DNA of 18,893 nucleotides from EX4484-217-1 sp964496035 (GCA_964496035.1 CAZBXI010000029.1:1-18893); one strand, 5' to 3'. Shown: positions 6,789 through 15,157, counted from the stretch's first letter. The notes: generated by a model not told the origin, from the letters alone. Numbers and translations: made by a program.

Positions 6789-7762
6789 AATACTTTAGCT
6801 CCACTATTTCTAACGTTCACAATGTAGTATTCTGCTTCGTACCCCTTTCTCTCCATGTCTTTTCTTGTCCTTTCCATAACCCTTCTTGCTTTCCTTAGAC
6901 CTAAAACTATGCCATATGCTGTTGGTCCCCAACTACTTTGTCCTGCACCTAGAGCTCCATGTTTAAGCATAGAGTTTATAGCATACTCTGTTTCTTCGCA
7001 ACAAAATATTCCTCCTTGGTATTTAGCGAAATACGAACCAGTAAGAATCTGTATTTTAGTTATTGCTTTCCCAAATTCAACAATATCATTCCTAGCTAGC
7101 GAAGGTAAAAGATGGGTTAGCATGGTCTTCCATAACTCCATCTGTATACTCTTCTGAGCAGGCTCAGGTGTAGCTAGTATTGTTTTTTCCTCTCTTTCGC
7201 TTAATCCACGAATACCTTTAGGGATAATTACTAAAAATAACCAATTCCTAGGTATGTTTTTCCTAAAGATAATCTGCGGTAGTTCTTCTACGGTCTTAGG
7301 GGGCTCTATGGTTTTTCCTTTTACTCTTCTTCCGCTATCAACTATGAAACCTCCCTTCTCAAAAGCTGCAATACCTATACCCGAAACCGTTCCTCTACGT
7401 AATTTTACTGCTAATTCTTTAACGGTATAATGCAGGTTATGTACTATGTTAATACCTTGCCCTATGCTCAACATTAATTGAGTTGTTGAACCTAGGCCTA
7501 CGTGTCTTGGTACAGCATCTTTTACAACAACTTTAACATTGTAGGAACCTAGCATGTTTATGACTCTATATGCTTGCTCTTCTACGTACTTTATGCTTGT
7601 TTTATTCTCGACACATACTTTCCCACTCCTCAAAACATTAACTTTAACTTTAGGATAATTTATTGCAACACCTAAACTACCGTAAGCTATATTTTCTGTC
7701 ATAATATTGTAAAATCCTAAATGGAGTCTTGCAGCAGATTCAACAGTAACCTTGTTTACCAA
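6779..7762 (-). CDS. mptG: Beta-ribofuranosylaminobenzene 5'-phosphate synthase (beta-RFAP synthase)
   Basis: Condenses a p-hydroxybenzoate/p-aminobenzoate-type acid with PRPP, releasing CO2 and pyrophosphate. This is the committed step that gives methanopterin-type carriers their arylamine-ribose. It belongs to the GHMP-kinase fold: SAARLHLGFYN (9-19), the glycine-rich PRHVGLGSTTQL (85-96), and the C-terminal GAGQSSWGPTAYG (272-284) that is characteristic of beta-RFAP synthases. Length (327 aa) is normal. The start is TTG at 7762, preceded by GGGAG (7771-7767) with a short 4-nt spacer, 9 bp after the stop of the DHPS-like gene, so the two form an operon. This gene is the best evidence in the window for an H4MPT-like rather than purely folate-type C1 carrier. 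Confidence 0.93.
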   Translation of the reverse strand: MVNKVTVESAARLHLGFYNIMTENIAYGSLGVAINYPKVKVNVLRSGKVCVENKTSIKYVEEQAYRVINMLGSYNVKVVVKDAVPRHVGLGSTTQLMLSIGQGINIVHNLHYTVKELAVKLRRGTVSGIGIAAFEKGGFIVDSGRRVKGKTIEPPKTVEELPQIIFRKNIPRNWLFLVIIPKGIRGLSEREEKTILATPEPAQKSIQMELWKTMLTHLLPSLARNDIVEFGKAITKIQILTGSYFAKYQGGIFCCEETEYAINSMLKHGALGAGQSSWGPTAYGIVLGLRKARRVMERTRKDMERKGYEAEYYIVNVRNSGAKVFYE

Positions 7763-7771
7763 TGTACTCCC

Positions 7772-9337
7772 TTACATTGTAATGGTTTTTCTGGTAAAGA
7801 GAGGTTTTTCTTGAATATAATTTTTACCTATGCTTAAAGCTTCCTCTGCTTTAGCTAATTCAATACCTAGGTAAAATGCGTGCGATAGTGACGATACAAG
7901 CCCTCTTCGTAGGATTTCATCTCTTATAGCTCTTGCAGACTTACCTTTGATAAGTATTTTGCCTTTCTTACCTATGTAAAGTGCTTCAATACATCCCTCA
8001 TCGTGATTAACTCTTATTTTGAAAACACCTAACGGGTCGAGCTCATATTCAGCTTCTTTTTCGGCAGCTTCAACAACGGTTGCTCCTTCTGTTTCTAATG
8101 GTGTTTCTACTTTCCTCTTATCTTTAAGTATAAGCAAGTCTATACCTAAATCTTTGGGCGGAGACTTTTTAAGCCAGGCTAAAGTTGCCATTTTAGAGGC
8201 TATGGATGTTTCTAATGTTGAGTACTGCGCTTTGGGGCTTTTCTCAACAACGAGAACTATGCTTACACCTAGCTCCATAGCCAACATTACCATTAATGCG
8301 TTTGAACCTACAGTATCGGCGTCTAATAACTCGACTACATTACCTATACCCATTAGCATAGGTATGTTAATATGTTTTTCCTTAAACATATAGTATGCTA
8401 GTAAAGATTGGAAAGTACTTGCTGAGTTTATTGGATCTAATATTGGATCTGCAATAATCTTTTTAACACCTAACTTTGTAGCTTCACTAATGTTAGCTTC
8501 TAGTAGTTTAAGTTTCTCTTGAGCTGTTTTAGGTATAATACTGCTTCTCGAATCATATGCTATAACTACAGTAGGAATGTCTTCAACGTATTTAGCTACT
8601 TTCTCCATGTTTCCTGCTTCCAGGCTTAAAACCATATCTGCACCTGCTTCAATACCTGCAATAATTTCGCTGGGGATAATAGAGTCAACAGCTATAGGTA
8701 CTTCTACTTCCTTTTTAAGAAATCTAATTGTTTCTCTTACCTTCTCCGGTCTAGAAATACCTGCTTCAAAACCTATGCTTAAAATTTCAGCTCCTTCGCT
8801 AATGAGCTTATTCGCTCTTTTAAGTAAGTTTTCCTTAGAGAGAGTATGAGCTTCAGTTATTTCAGCCATGACACGTATCGGAGGAGGACTTATAGGAACA
8901 ATAATGTTACCTACAATTAGGTGTTCCTTTTCAATAAGAGATTTCTCCAAAGACTCAAGCATTTCCCTAGAAGCTGTTCTAAGCTCCGACTCCAAGACTT
9001 TATCTGCTGGAGTATCTGGAGAAAGCTTAGATAGCTTCTCTAAACTCAGAACCAGAGGTAAATCCGATGCTTGTAAAGGACCTTTAACTGTTCTTACACC
9101 TAACATTTCTTCTATGATTTTGGCAGAACCCATTGAAGCACCGGGTATCATTATTAAGTCGTATTTTTTACAGTCTATACCTAGCTTCTTAAGATAGGTA
9201 GCTATAAGTTCGGTATTTGCAAGAGCAGCCACAGCTACAGGTAGCGCAACCACATCTACTTCATGGGGTAAAGGTTTTTTCAGTACTCTCTTAATTACGG
9301 GTTCAGCTAACTTACCTGTAACTACGAGTATTCTCAA
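7772..9337 (-). CDS. Dihydropteroate synthase-like protein of methanopterin-type pterin synthesis (MJ0107-type)
   Basis: Three parts are visible. An N-terminal domain (about 1-150) has alternating strands and helices. A DHPS-like TIM barrel spans about 155-390, with ITEAHTLSKENL, EGAEILSIGFEAG and ADPILDPINSAS segments in the expected order. A C-terminal domain (about 430-515) contains IRVNHDEGCIEALYIGKKGK and resembles the DUF4346 domain usually fused to such proteins. The family occurs with beta-RFAP synthase and is inferred to join or modify the pterin and arylamine parts; its exact reaction is not settled. The start is TTG at 9337; no in-frame ATG or GTG precedes it nearby. GGTG (9351-9348) lies 10 nt before it and a TATA-like box at 9374-9365. 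mptG follows after 9 bp. Confidence 0.87.
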   Translation of the reverse strand: MRILVVTGKLAEPVIKRVLKKPLPHEVDVVALPVAVAALANTELIATYLKKLGIDCKKYDLIMIPGASMGSAKIIEEMLGVRTVKGPLQASDLPLVLSLEKLSKLSPDTPADKVLESELRTASREMLESLEKSLIEKEHLIVGNIIVPISPPPIRVMAEITEAHTLSKENLLKRANKLISEGAEILSIGFEAGISRPEKVRETIRFLKKEVEVPIAVDSIIPSEIIAGIEAGADMVLSLEAGNMEKVAKYVEDIPTVVIAYDSRSSIIPKTAQEKLKLLEANISEATKLGVKKIIADPILDPINSASTFQSLLAYYMFKEKHINIPMLMGIGNVVELLDADTVGSNALMVMLAMELGVSIVLVVEKSPKAQYSTLETSIASKMATLAWLKKSPPKDLGIDLLILKDKRKVETPLETEGATVVEAAEKEAEYELDPLGVFKIRVNHDEGCIEALYIGKKGKILIKGKSARAIRDEILRRGLVSSLSHAFYLGIELAKAEEALSIGKNYIQEKPLFTRKTITM

Positions 9338-9364
9338 ACCAGATACACACCCATAGGTATCGAG

Positions 9365-9374
9365 TATATTTTAA
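9365..9374 (-). promoter_or_regulatory. TATA-like box for the DHPS-like gene and mptG
   Basis: TTAAAATATA on the minus strand lies 28-37 nt before the TTG start at 9337, in the 53-bp gap after mptE. It may give the DHPS-like/mptG pair its own promoter as well as read-through from mptE. Confidence 0.4.
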
Positions 9375-9390
9375 CACAATTCAGCATTTT

Positions 9391-10179
9391 TTAATTCTTT
9401 CCTATGATACTGTCAAGGTTATCGTATTTAACCTCCAATACATACCTTATATCTTCAACATTTTGAGGTGCAATATAAATTTCTACTTTATCCTTGAACT
9501 TTTCCGCAGCTTTTTCAATAAGTTCCTTGGCTATTAGAAATTTTTTCCTCTTTACATCCCATATTTTAACATGCTCTTTAAGCCAAGGTTTTGAATACTT
9601 ACCAACAACATCTCCGAAATCCATACCTAACATCACTATTTTTCTTGCACCGAAGTATAACGCTAAATATAGTGCTCTATCGCCATCAGTGAATCCTCCG
9701 AAATTCATTAAATTATCCCATGGAATAAGCTGGGTTGTACCGATAACGTTTCCTCTAAACTTTGGAACATATTTTAAAATGCTTAGAATGTTATCCCCAT
9801 GTCCATGAACAACTACTATGCTACCTCTCCTTAAAGACTCCACGATTGCTTCTATGTTTCCATCTAAATCAGTAACAACAATGTGGGGAGCAATACTGTT
9901 TTCAAGTAGAAGCTTCGTAGCTCCATTAGCAGAAATAAACGTAGCCAAGCGGTGGAAACGTTTTACCCTATGAACACTTTCTTCAAGAGAAGGTCCAGCT
10001 CCGAAAATGAAAACAGCTCTATTGCATATTAGATCAGTTAGCTTTTTCAGTATCAATGGTTTCCAGCTTACTGGTATTATATCATTCAATATTTCTGAAG
10101 AATAGTAATCGCTTAAGGAATTTATTCTGAGGTATTGTAAAACTACACCGAAGTACTGGTAAGCTAGATCTTTGACCAT
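9391..10179 (-). CDS. mptE: 6-hydroxymethyl-7,8-dihydropterin pyrophosphokinase MptE (DUF115/COG1634)
   Basis: Activates 6-hydroxymethyl-7,8-dihydropterin with ATP before coupling to the arylamine; it is the archaeal replacement for FolK. Family motifs seen: FIFGAGPSLEES (57-68), VVTDLDGN (101-108), VVVHGHGDN (122-130), GGFTDGDRA (161-169) and LGMDFGD (184-190). Length (262 aa) is slightly above typical members. The ATG at 10179 lacks a good Shine-Dalgarno. The gene begins 20 bp after the padR stop on the same strand, so it is probably co-transcribed with padR. That would place a pterin enzyme under the PadR operator, an unusual link worth testing. Confidence 0.9.
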   Translation of the reverse strand: MVKDLAYQYFGVVLQYLRINSLSDYYSSEILNDIIPVSWKPLILKKLTDLICNRAVFIFGAGPSLEESVHRVKRFHRLATFISANGATKLLLENSIAPHIVVTDLDGNIEAIVESLRRGSIVVVHGHGDNILSILKYVPKFRGNVIGTTQLIPWDNLMNFGGFTDGDRALYLALYFGARKIVMLGMDFGDVVGKYSKPWLKEHVKIWDVKRKKFLIAKELIEKAAEKFKDKVEIYIAPQNVEDIRYVLEVKYDNLDSIIGKN

Positions 10180-10199
10180 ATTAAAACCGGTAAGTTTTC

Positions 10200-10787
10200 C
10201 TACACTAAGTGCTTAGTGGTATGGGTTAATTTTAGTGTTTCTATGTGTTTCTCAAGATAATCATTTACCTTCTGCAAAACGTTGATTACGTTCTTAATTC
10301 TTTCTCTGGCTTTCTCCATAATCTCTATTTTCTCCTTAACGGAAATTCCGCGGCTAAATAGTAGTAGTTTGGCTATGTACTCTTCGATAGGTGGAATATT
10401 TGCTTCTTCAATTATGTTCAATGCAGCAAGCTCCTTAAGTATCCAGTGTCTAATGAATTTAACTAGTTCAAAATGTTTCTCCATAGCCTCCTTAAGCACT
10501 TCTCTACCCTTATCCGTTATACGGTAAATCTTCCTCCTCCTCCTAGAATCCCATTCACCCTTAATGAGATTTAGCCCCTCTAACTCTCTTAAGGCAGGAT
10601 ATAGGCTTCCAGATTTAGGCGTGATTATTCCTAACGTTAAGTCCGTGATATATTTAATCAGTTGATATCCATGCATAGGTCCTTTAGTTAACGCGAAAAG
10701 TATTGCTAGTTTCAAATATCCTTTCTTCATCTGCTCTCTCCATAGTAAGGTAATCTCGCTAAGCGATTCCTTCATAGGCTTTACCAT
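10200..10787 (-). CDS. PadR-family transcriptional regulator
   Basis: Winged-helix repressor of the PadR type. The DNA-binding domain spans about 22-100: LKLAILFALTKGPMHGYQLI (25-44), the recognition segment TPKSGSLYPALRELEGLNLI (56-75), and the wing RRRRKIYRITDKGREVL (82-98). A helical C-terminal region (about 105-195) with heptad-like spacing should mediate dimerisation. PadR proteins typically bind palindromes and are released by small aromatic or drug-like ligands, often controlling a neighbouring exporter. That fits here: a perfect inverted repeat separates it from the divergent RND transporter. The ATG at 10787 is preferred because the TATA box in the palindrome lies about 25 nt upstream; ATG at 10775 is possible. 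mptE follows after 20 bp. Confidence 0.9.
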   Translation of the reverse strand: MVKPMKESLSEITLLWREQMKKGYLKLAILFALTKGPMHGYQLIKYITDLTLGIITPKSGSLYPALRELEGLNLIKGEWDSRRRRKIYRITDKGREVLKEAMEKHFELVKFIRHWILKELAALNIIEEANIPPIEEYIAKLLLFSRGISVKEKIEIMEKARERIKNVINVLQKVNDYLEKHIETLKLTHTTKHLV

Positions 10788-10792
10788 AGAAA

Positions 10793-10841
10793 TATATCGG
10801 AAACCTATATATAAAAAGCTTATATATAGGTTTCCGATATA
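10793..10841. promoter_or_regulatory. Perfect 22-bp inverted repeat: probable PadR operator and divergent promoter
   Basis: Arms 10793-10814 and 10820-10841 are exactly complementary, with a 5-nt spacer (AAAGC). Each arm has a GC-containing outer part (CGGAAACC / GGTTTCCG) and an inner TATATATA. The inner parts serve as TATA boxes in opposite directions: the left one lies about 25 nt before the padR ATG, the right one (10821-10828) predicts rightward transcription from about 10850. A dimeric regulator bound here would block both promoters at once. The repeat and positions are directly visible; PadR as the ligand is inferred from adjacency. Confidence 0.82.
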
Positions 10842-10869
10842 CTGTTAATGACCAATAGTGAAGGAGAAC

Positions 10870-10932
10870 ATGCTAGAAAAGTATGCAGTGATTAGGGTGA
10901 TTTATTTTGGTATTCTTCAAGGCAATTATTAG
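10870..10932 (+). CDS. Possible 20-codon leader ORF overlapping the RND gene start
   Basis: ATG at 10870 follows AAGGAG (10861-10866) and lies about 20 nt after the predicted transcription start near 10850. It encodes 20 residues (MLEKYAVIRVIYFGILQGNY) and stops at 10930-10932, inside the transporter gene in another frame. The transporter TTG start at 10907 lies within it. It could be an upstream ORF that tunes translation, or chance. No family resemblance is recognised. Confidence 0.3.
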   Translation: MLEKYAVIRVIYFGILQGNY

Positions 10933-13900
10933 GCAGTCATTAATACCTATTATTGCTTGGATTATAATTGTAGCTCTATGCATACCTTATGCTATGAATT
11001 TAGATAAGGTTCTCTCCTATAAAGAGGAAGCATTCCTACCTGAAAACGTCGAATCTATTGTAGCTAAAAACGTTATTGAAGAGAAGTTTAAGGACAAAGA
11101 GAAGGTTAAAGGTGTAGATCTGGCAATTATAATCAAAGGTGTTAATCCAAGAAGCGAGGATGTAGAAGAAAAATATAGAGTATTTAAGGATGAAGTATCT
11201 AGCATAGTTGAAGAAACTAGCACCATATACGATGTATTATGGGATGCACAGAAAGAATACGATGAATACATTCAAAATATAACTGGGGACCTGAAGGAGG
11301 AACTAAGAGATAGACTAAGGGAGAACATCAGTGATATACATGAAGCACTATATGATTTGAAAAACGTAACATCAGATTTTGAAGAGGCATTTTTAAACTT
11401 AACAGATGAGCTTCGGGAACTACATGATAGAATATACGATGTAGAAGAAGCAATAATTAGTTTCGATAGGGAATATTCTGAAATATTTGAGAGAACACTT
11501 GAACTTCATGAATTACTATACGAAATGAAGGACTTCATTATTTTAGTTAATGAAACTTACGGCCAAATATTCGAGAATATTACCGAGTTACACAGTTCAG
11601 TACATCAAGTAGCATACATGCTGGAGACTTACAATAGCCTCTACTATAATACATCGATGCTCTATGCTTACGTTTTCTGGGACACCACAAGAGCTCACTA
11701 CTATTTAACATACGTTACAGATGCTTACACTAACCCTCCAATAGATCATACGGACTTAGAAACCCTAACATATTATACAAATGTATCAGTAATTACGCCA
11801 GAATTAGAACCCGTAAATACTACGTTAGCTACTACAACCTATTACGCTATCTCTAGTAGATACCCCTTCACACCTACGTCAGCTAAAGATAGGGATTTTG
11901 TGGATTTAACATCTGAAATAGTGAGGAATACTATTAGTAACCAAGTGCCTCCAGAGTTCTATAATCAAACCATATTATGGATAGACTGTTTCTCCATAAG
12001 CTATAACACAACATTGTATAGTTGGAAAAGCCAGTATGGAGTATCCGAGTTATGGATGAACTACACTTATATACCTTCAGAACATCTACCCATAACAGCG
12101 TATTATTCTCAGCTACAAACATTAAACACCATAGTATCCTTAAGGAACAGCAGTATTGAAAACGCTGTGTCCATGTATGTCCAAGTAGTAGCTCCAACAC
12201 TATCTAATGAGACAGGAATGCCTCAGGATGTTGTTGAAGAAATACTGTACAAAGCGTACGAGATAGGAGAGAAACCAACAAGTAATGAAATAGAGGATGC
12301 TTTAGTTCAAATTTTTAACAAACTAGTTGCTGATGCGCCATTTAATGTATCTCAAGTAGTATCTTACCTATATGAAATAGGTCCTACACCTTCCCATGAA
12401 GCTCTAAGTAGTATTTCAAGAGAAATAACGTTTGAGCTTTTTAAGCCATATGCGTCACAATATGGATTCTCCGAGACACTACTAAATAGTACAATACTGA
12501 CAATTTCCTTAGAATATCCGTTGAGCATGGAAGAAGTAAAGGAATTAGTGGTAGATATAACTGCTATGATGCTTAGAGACCTAGGACTTTCACGAAGTAT
12601 GCTTGAGAAAATATATAATCTTGGAGCTGAACCAACAACTTCAGATTTTAAGAGACTATTTTTGGAAATGCTTAGGATTTCAGGTAACGAAACGGTTAAT
12701 GTTATTATAACTACGGTGGTACTGCGTGGTCCACACTTAGTTAAACATGCTGATGTTTTTAGGGACACTGTAATCTCATGTATTATGAGGATCTTGAGTA
12801 TTGAAAATATCACTATTGAAGATTTTAGCTGGAATGAAATGAGGGATTTAGTTTTAAAACTTTACAATTTAGGGCCTTCGCCTAAGAATGGGTCTCTAGA
12901 GAATATTGCTAAGGACATAATTTATGATAAACTGGAGGAAGTAGCTGACGAGTACGATGTAGATGTTGAAGATGTAAGAAAAATTGCCGATAAGGTATTT
13001 TACTATGGTCCACCTTTAAGCGAAGAAGAGTACAAGCAAATAGTGGTTGATATAAGTTATGACGGATTCGTTGAAACTATAAGGGAAAATGAGAAGCTCA
13101 ATAAAACCTTCTCTAAAATAGACGTTAGAGAGTTTATTGAAGACATTTACGACCTAGGTGTTCACCCATCTGCTAGAAAAATTGAAAATCTAGCTAACAA
13201 ATATGCTGACATTATTACTGACAGCTTAATGCAAGAAATTATGGAAAAACATCCTAGACCTGAAACCATAGACGATCTTCCTGAAGAAGTAGTTGAAATC
13301 TACGTGCCTAAAGACGATGTTTTGCTGATACTTGCTTCACCTATAGGAGAAAATAGCGTAGAAAAATATCATAACTCACTTAACATTTATGAAAGAGCAA
13401 AAGAAGTATTCGGAGCTTCAAAAGGTATCTTAGGACTTATTCCTTACGAGAATAGGGTTAAAGTCTTCATTCTAGGACCTGCTCTTAGCTCAGGGGAGCT
13501 GAAAATTTATGGCGGCAGAGATATAGAGATTATAGATAAGGTATCATCTATATTTACCCTTATTGTCATGGTTGTTGTTTTAAGCAGTATTATAGCCTTT
13601 TTCATACCGTTAATAAATGTTGGAATAGCCTTAATTGTAGCATTTGCTGCAATGTACTTCATAGCTACTAGGGTAATGGACGTTATTCATTGGGCTAGGA
13701 TATTTACTGTAGTAACTACTTTAGGGGCTACGGTAGATTATACAACATATTACCTGCTTAGGTTCAAGAACGAGCTTAGAACATGTGGTGAAGTAGATTT
13801 AGATTTAGCTTTAGAAAACACTATGAAGAAGGTTACTGTACCAATACTCATAAGTGGATTAACGACAGCAGCTGGTTTTGCCTGCTTATCTTTTGCATGG

Positions 13901-15157
13901 AACTTCCCATTCGTGAGAGTGTTAGGAATAACAATACCTATTGGAGTTTTAGCTGCATTGGTTGTTTCATTAACTTTAACACCAGCTTTATTGAAAATAA
14001 CTAGGGGTAAGGTATGGTTCCCTCGAATTAGGTTCTCAAAGGAAATAAAGCAGTCGAAAATAGCAGCTAAAGTAGTAAAACATGGCCCTGTAGTACTGAT
14101 TGTCGCACTCGCATTAGCCTTACCCATAGGTATGATAGCTTTATCATTTAAGGGAAGTCATGATTACAGCATACTGCTTCCAGAATATTCAATAACAGTG
14201 CAAAATATCAGACTTCTAAAAGGAGTTATTGACCAGGGAATTTTTGCTCCAACAACAATAGTTTTAGAATTTAAGGAGAATGTGTGGAGTAATAAATCGC
14301 TAAGCATTATAGAAGATATTTGCTGGAAAATAGAAGCTATTAACGGTGTTTCTAAAGTATATTCGCCTACGAGACCTAGAGGTGTACCTTTAAGTAAACC
14401 TTACAATATGAGTGAGCTAGAGGAGAAGGGAGCATTAGACTTTGTAGCCGAGGACAATAGGACAGTCATTATTAAGGTTATTTTAGAATACTTCCCGACA
14501 AGTGATGAAGCATCTCGTGTTGTTGAAAACATTAAGAGAGTTGTTAAATCATATGGAAACCCATTAATTTCTAGAATACTCGTAGGAGGTATTACAGCTA
14601 GGATAATAGATTTAGACCACGTGCTCACAAATGCATTTAAAGAGAAAATACTTATTGCTGCTATAATATCGATGTTCATAATATTAGCAATACTTTTAAG
14701 AAGTATTCCGTTAGCTTTAACTTCAATAGCGATAACAGTTTTCAACATAGGCGTAGCTATGTCGGTAACGATAATACTGTTTTCCTATATCCTTAAGAAA
14801 CCATTGATATGGTTTACACATATAGTAGTGTTTTCAGCGATGTTAGGAATAAACATAGATTACATATCATACTTCATAAATAGGGTAAAAGAGGACCTAG
14901 GAAGGATCAGTTTACGTGAAGCAATAATAACTGCTTCAAGCGATGTAGGGAAGTCTATTGTAGGATTAGCGTTAATAGTTGTAGTAGCTTATGGTTCGCT
15001 AATGCTTGGGTCGTCATGGGCTATGAAGGAGTTCGGGTTCGTACTTGCGACCGGAGTACTATTTACTGGGCTCACCATACCCTACGTAACAGGTCCGGCC
15101 ATATTATCGGTTCTTGGTAAGAAGGCATGGTGGCCCGCTAAGGTGAAAGAAAGATAA
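10907..15157 (+). CDS. Giant RND/MMPL-superfamily transporter with an expanded, repeat-rich ectodomain
   Basis: 1416 aa with the twofold RND plan: TM1 (about 10-30), a huge first extracytoplasmic loop (about 31-875), TM2-TM6 (about 880-1030), TM7 (about 1060-1081), a smaller second loop (about 1082-1245) and TM8-TM12 (about 1246-1404). Asp-Tyr pairs in the middle of each half, ATVDYTTYY (Asp944) and NIDYISYF (Asp1318), match the proton-relay DY pairs of MmpL-type transporters, so proton-driven export is likely. The first loop holds a coiled coil with four exact 28-residue units (144-255), then a Tyr- and sequon-rich part, then about eight degenerate G-x-P repeats (440-780). The start is TTG at 10907 with GGGTGA (10895-10900) 6 nt upstream. 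The substrate is unknown. Confidence 0.9.
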   Translation: MVFFKAIIRQSLIPIIAWIIIVALCIPYAMNLDKVLSYKEEAFLPENVESIVAKNVIEEKFKDKEKVKGVDLAIIIKGVNPRSEDVEEKYRVFKDEVSSIVEETSTIYDVLWDAQKEYDEYIQNITGDLKEELRDRLRENISDIHEALYDLKNVTSDFEEAFLNLTDELRELHDRIYDVEEAIISFDREYSEIFERTLELHELLYEMKDFIILVNETYGQIFENITELHSSVHQVAYMLETYNSLYYNTSMLYAYVFWDTTRAHYYLTYVTDAYTNPPIDHTDLETLTYYTNVSVITPELEPVNTTLATTTYYAISSRYPFTPTSAKDRDFVDLTSEIVRNTISNQVPPEFYNQTILWIDCFSISYNTTLYSWKSQYGVSELWMNYTYIPSEHLPITAYYSQLQTLNTIVSLRNSSIENAVSMYVQVVAPTLSNETGMPQDVVEEILYKAYEIGEKPTSNEIEDALVQIFNKLVADAPFNVSQVVSYLYEIGPTPSHEALSSISREITFELFKPYASQYGFSETLLNSTILTISLEYPLSMEEVKELVVDITAMMLRDLGLSRSMLEKIYNLGAEPTTSDFKRLFLEMLRISGNETVNVIITTVVLRGPHLVKHADVFRDTVISCIMRILSIENITIEDFSWNEMRDLVLKLYNLGPSPKNGSLENIAKDIIYDKLEEVADEYDVDVEDVRKIADKVFYYGPPLSEEEYKQIVVDISYDGFVETIRENEKLNKTFSKIDVREFIEDIYDLGVHPSARKIENLANKYADIITDSLMQEIMEKHPRPETIDDLPEEVVEIYVPKDDVLLILASPIGENSVEKYHNSLNIYERAKEVFGASKGILGLIPYENRVKVFILGPALSSGELKIYGGRDIEIIDKVSSIFTLIVMVVVLSSIIAFFIPLINVGIALIVAFAAMYFIATRVMDVIHWARIFTVVTTLGATVDYTTYYLLRFKNELRTCGEVDLDLALENTMKKVTVPILISGLTTAAGFACLSFAWNFPFVRVLGITIPIGVLAALVVSLTLTPALLKITRGKVWFPRIRFSKEIKQSKIAAKVVKHGPVVLIVALALALPIGMIALSFKGSHDYSILLPEYSITVQNIRLLKGVIDQGIFAPTTIVLEFKENVWSNKSLSIIEDICWKIEAINGVSKVYSPTRPRGVPLSKPYNMSELEEKGALDFVAEDNRTVIIKVILEYFPTSDEASRVVENIKRVVKSYGNPLISRILVGGITARIIDLDHVLTNAFKEKILIAAIISMFIILAILLRSIPLALTSIAITVFNIGVAMSVTIILFSYILKKPLIWFTHIVVFSAMLGINIDYISYFINRVKEDLGRISLREAIITASSDVGKSIVGLALIVVVAYGSLMLGSSWAMKEFGFVLATGVLFTGLTIPYVTGPAILSVLGKKAWWPAKVKER
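11336..11671 (+). repeat. Four in-register 28-residue (84-bp) coiled-coil units in the RND ectodomain
   Basis: The motif [I/L]-H-x-x-[L/I/V]-[Y/H] begins at residues 144 (IHEALY), 172 (LHDRIY), 200 (LHELLY) and 228 (LHSSVH), exactly 28 residues or four heptads apart each time. The units are conserved in hydrophobic positions but not in DNA, so they are old and maintained as a coiled coil, probably a rigid stalk outside the membrane. Confidence 0.75.
12227..13246 (+). repeat. About eight degenerate 35-50-residue helical repeats in the RND ectodomain
   Basis: Segments of the form aromatic/hydrophobic-x-[L/I]-G-x-x-P followed by an acidic amphipathic helix recur at residues about 448 (YKAYEIGEKPTSNEI), 488 (YLYEIGPTPSHEAL), 530 (ILTISLEYPLSMEEV), 567 (EKIYNLGAEPTTSDF), 602 (TTVVLRGPHLVKHADV), 650 (LKLYNLGPSPKNGSL), 696 (KVFYYGPPLSEEEY) and 746 (DIYDLGVHPSARKI). 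The third and fifth copies are weak. No named repeat family is recognised. Confidence 0.65.

Noticed and set aside
8019..9197. Several plus-strand open frames opposite the DHPS-like gene
   Set aside because: They are low-complexity Ser/Ile-rich shadows of a clearly recognised minus-strand gene and lack promoters and ribosome binding sites.
10203..10218. Inverted repeat CACTAAG-TG-CTTAGTG
   Set aside because: It lies in the last codons of padR, has only 7-bp arms, and has no T run or promoter element beside it; chance is likely.
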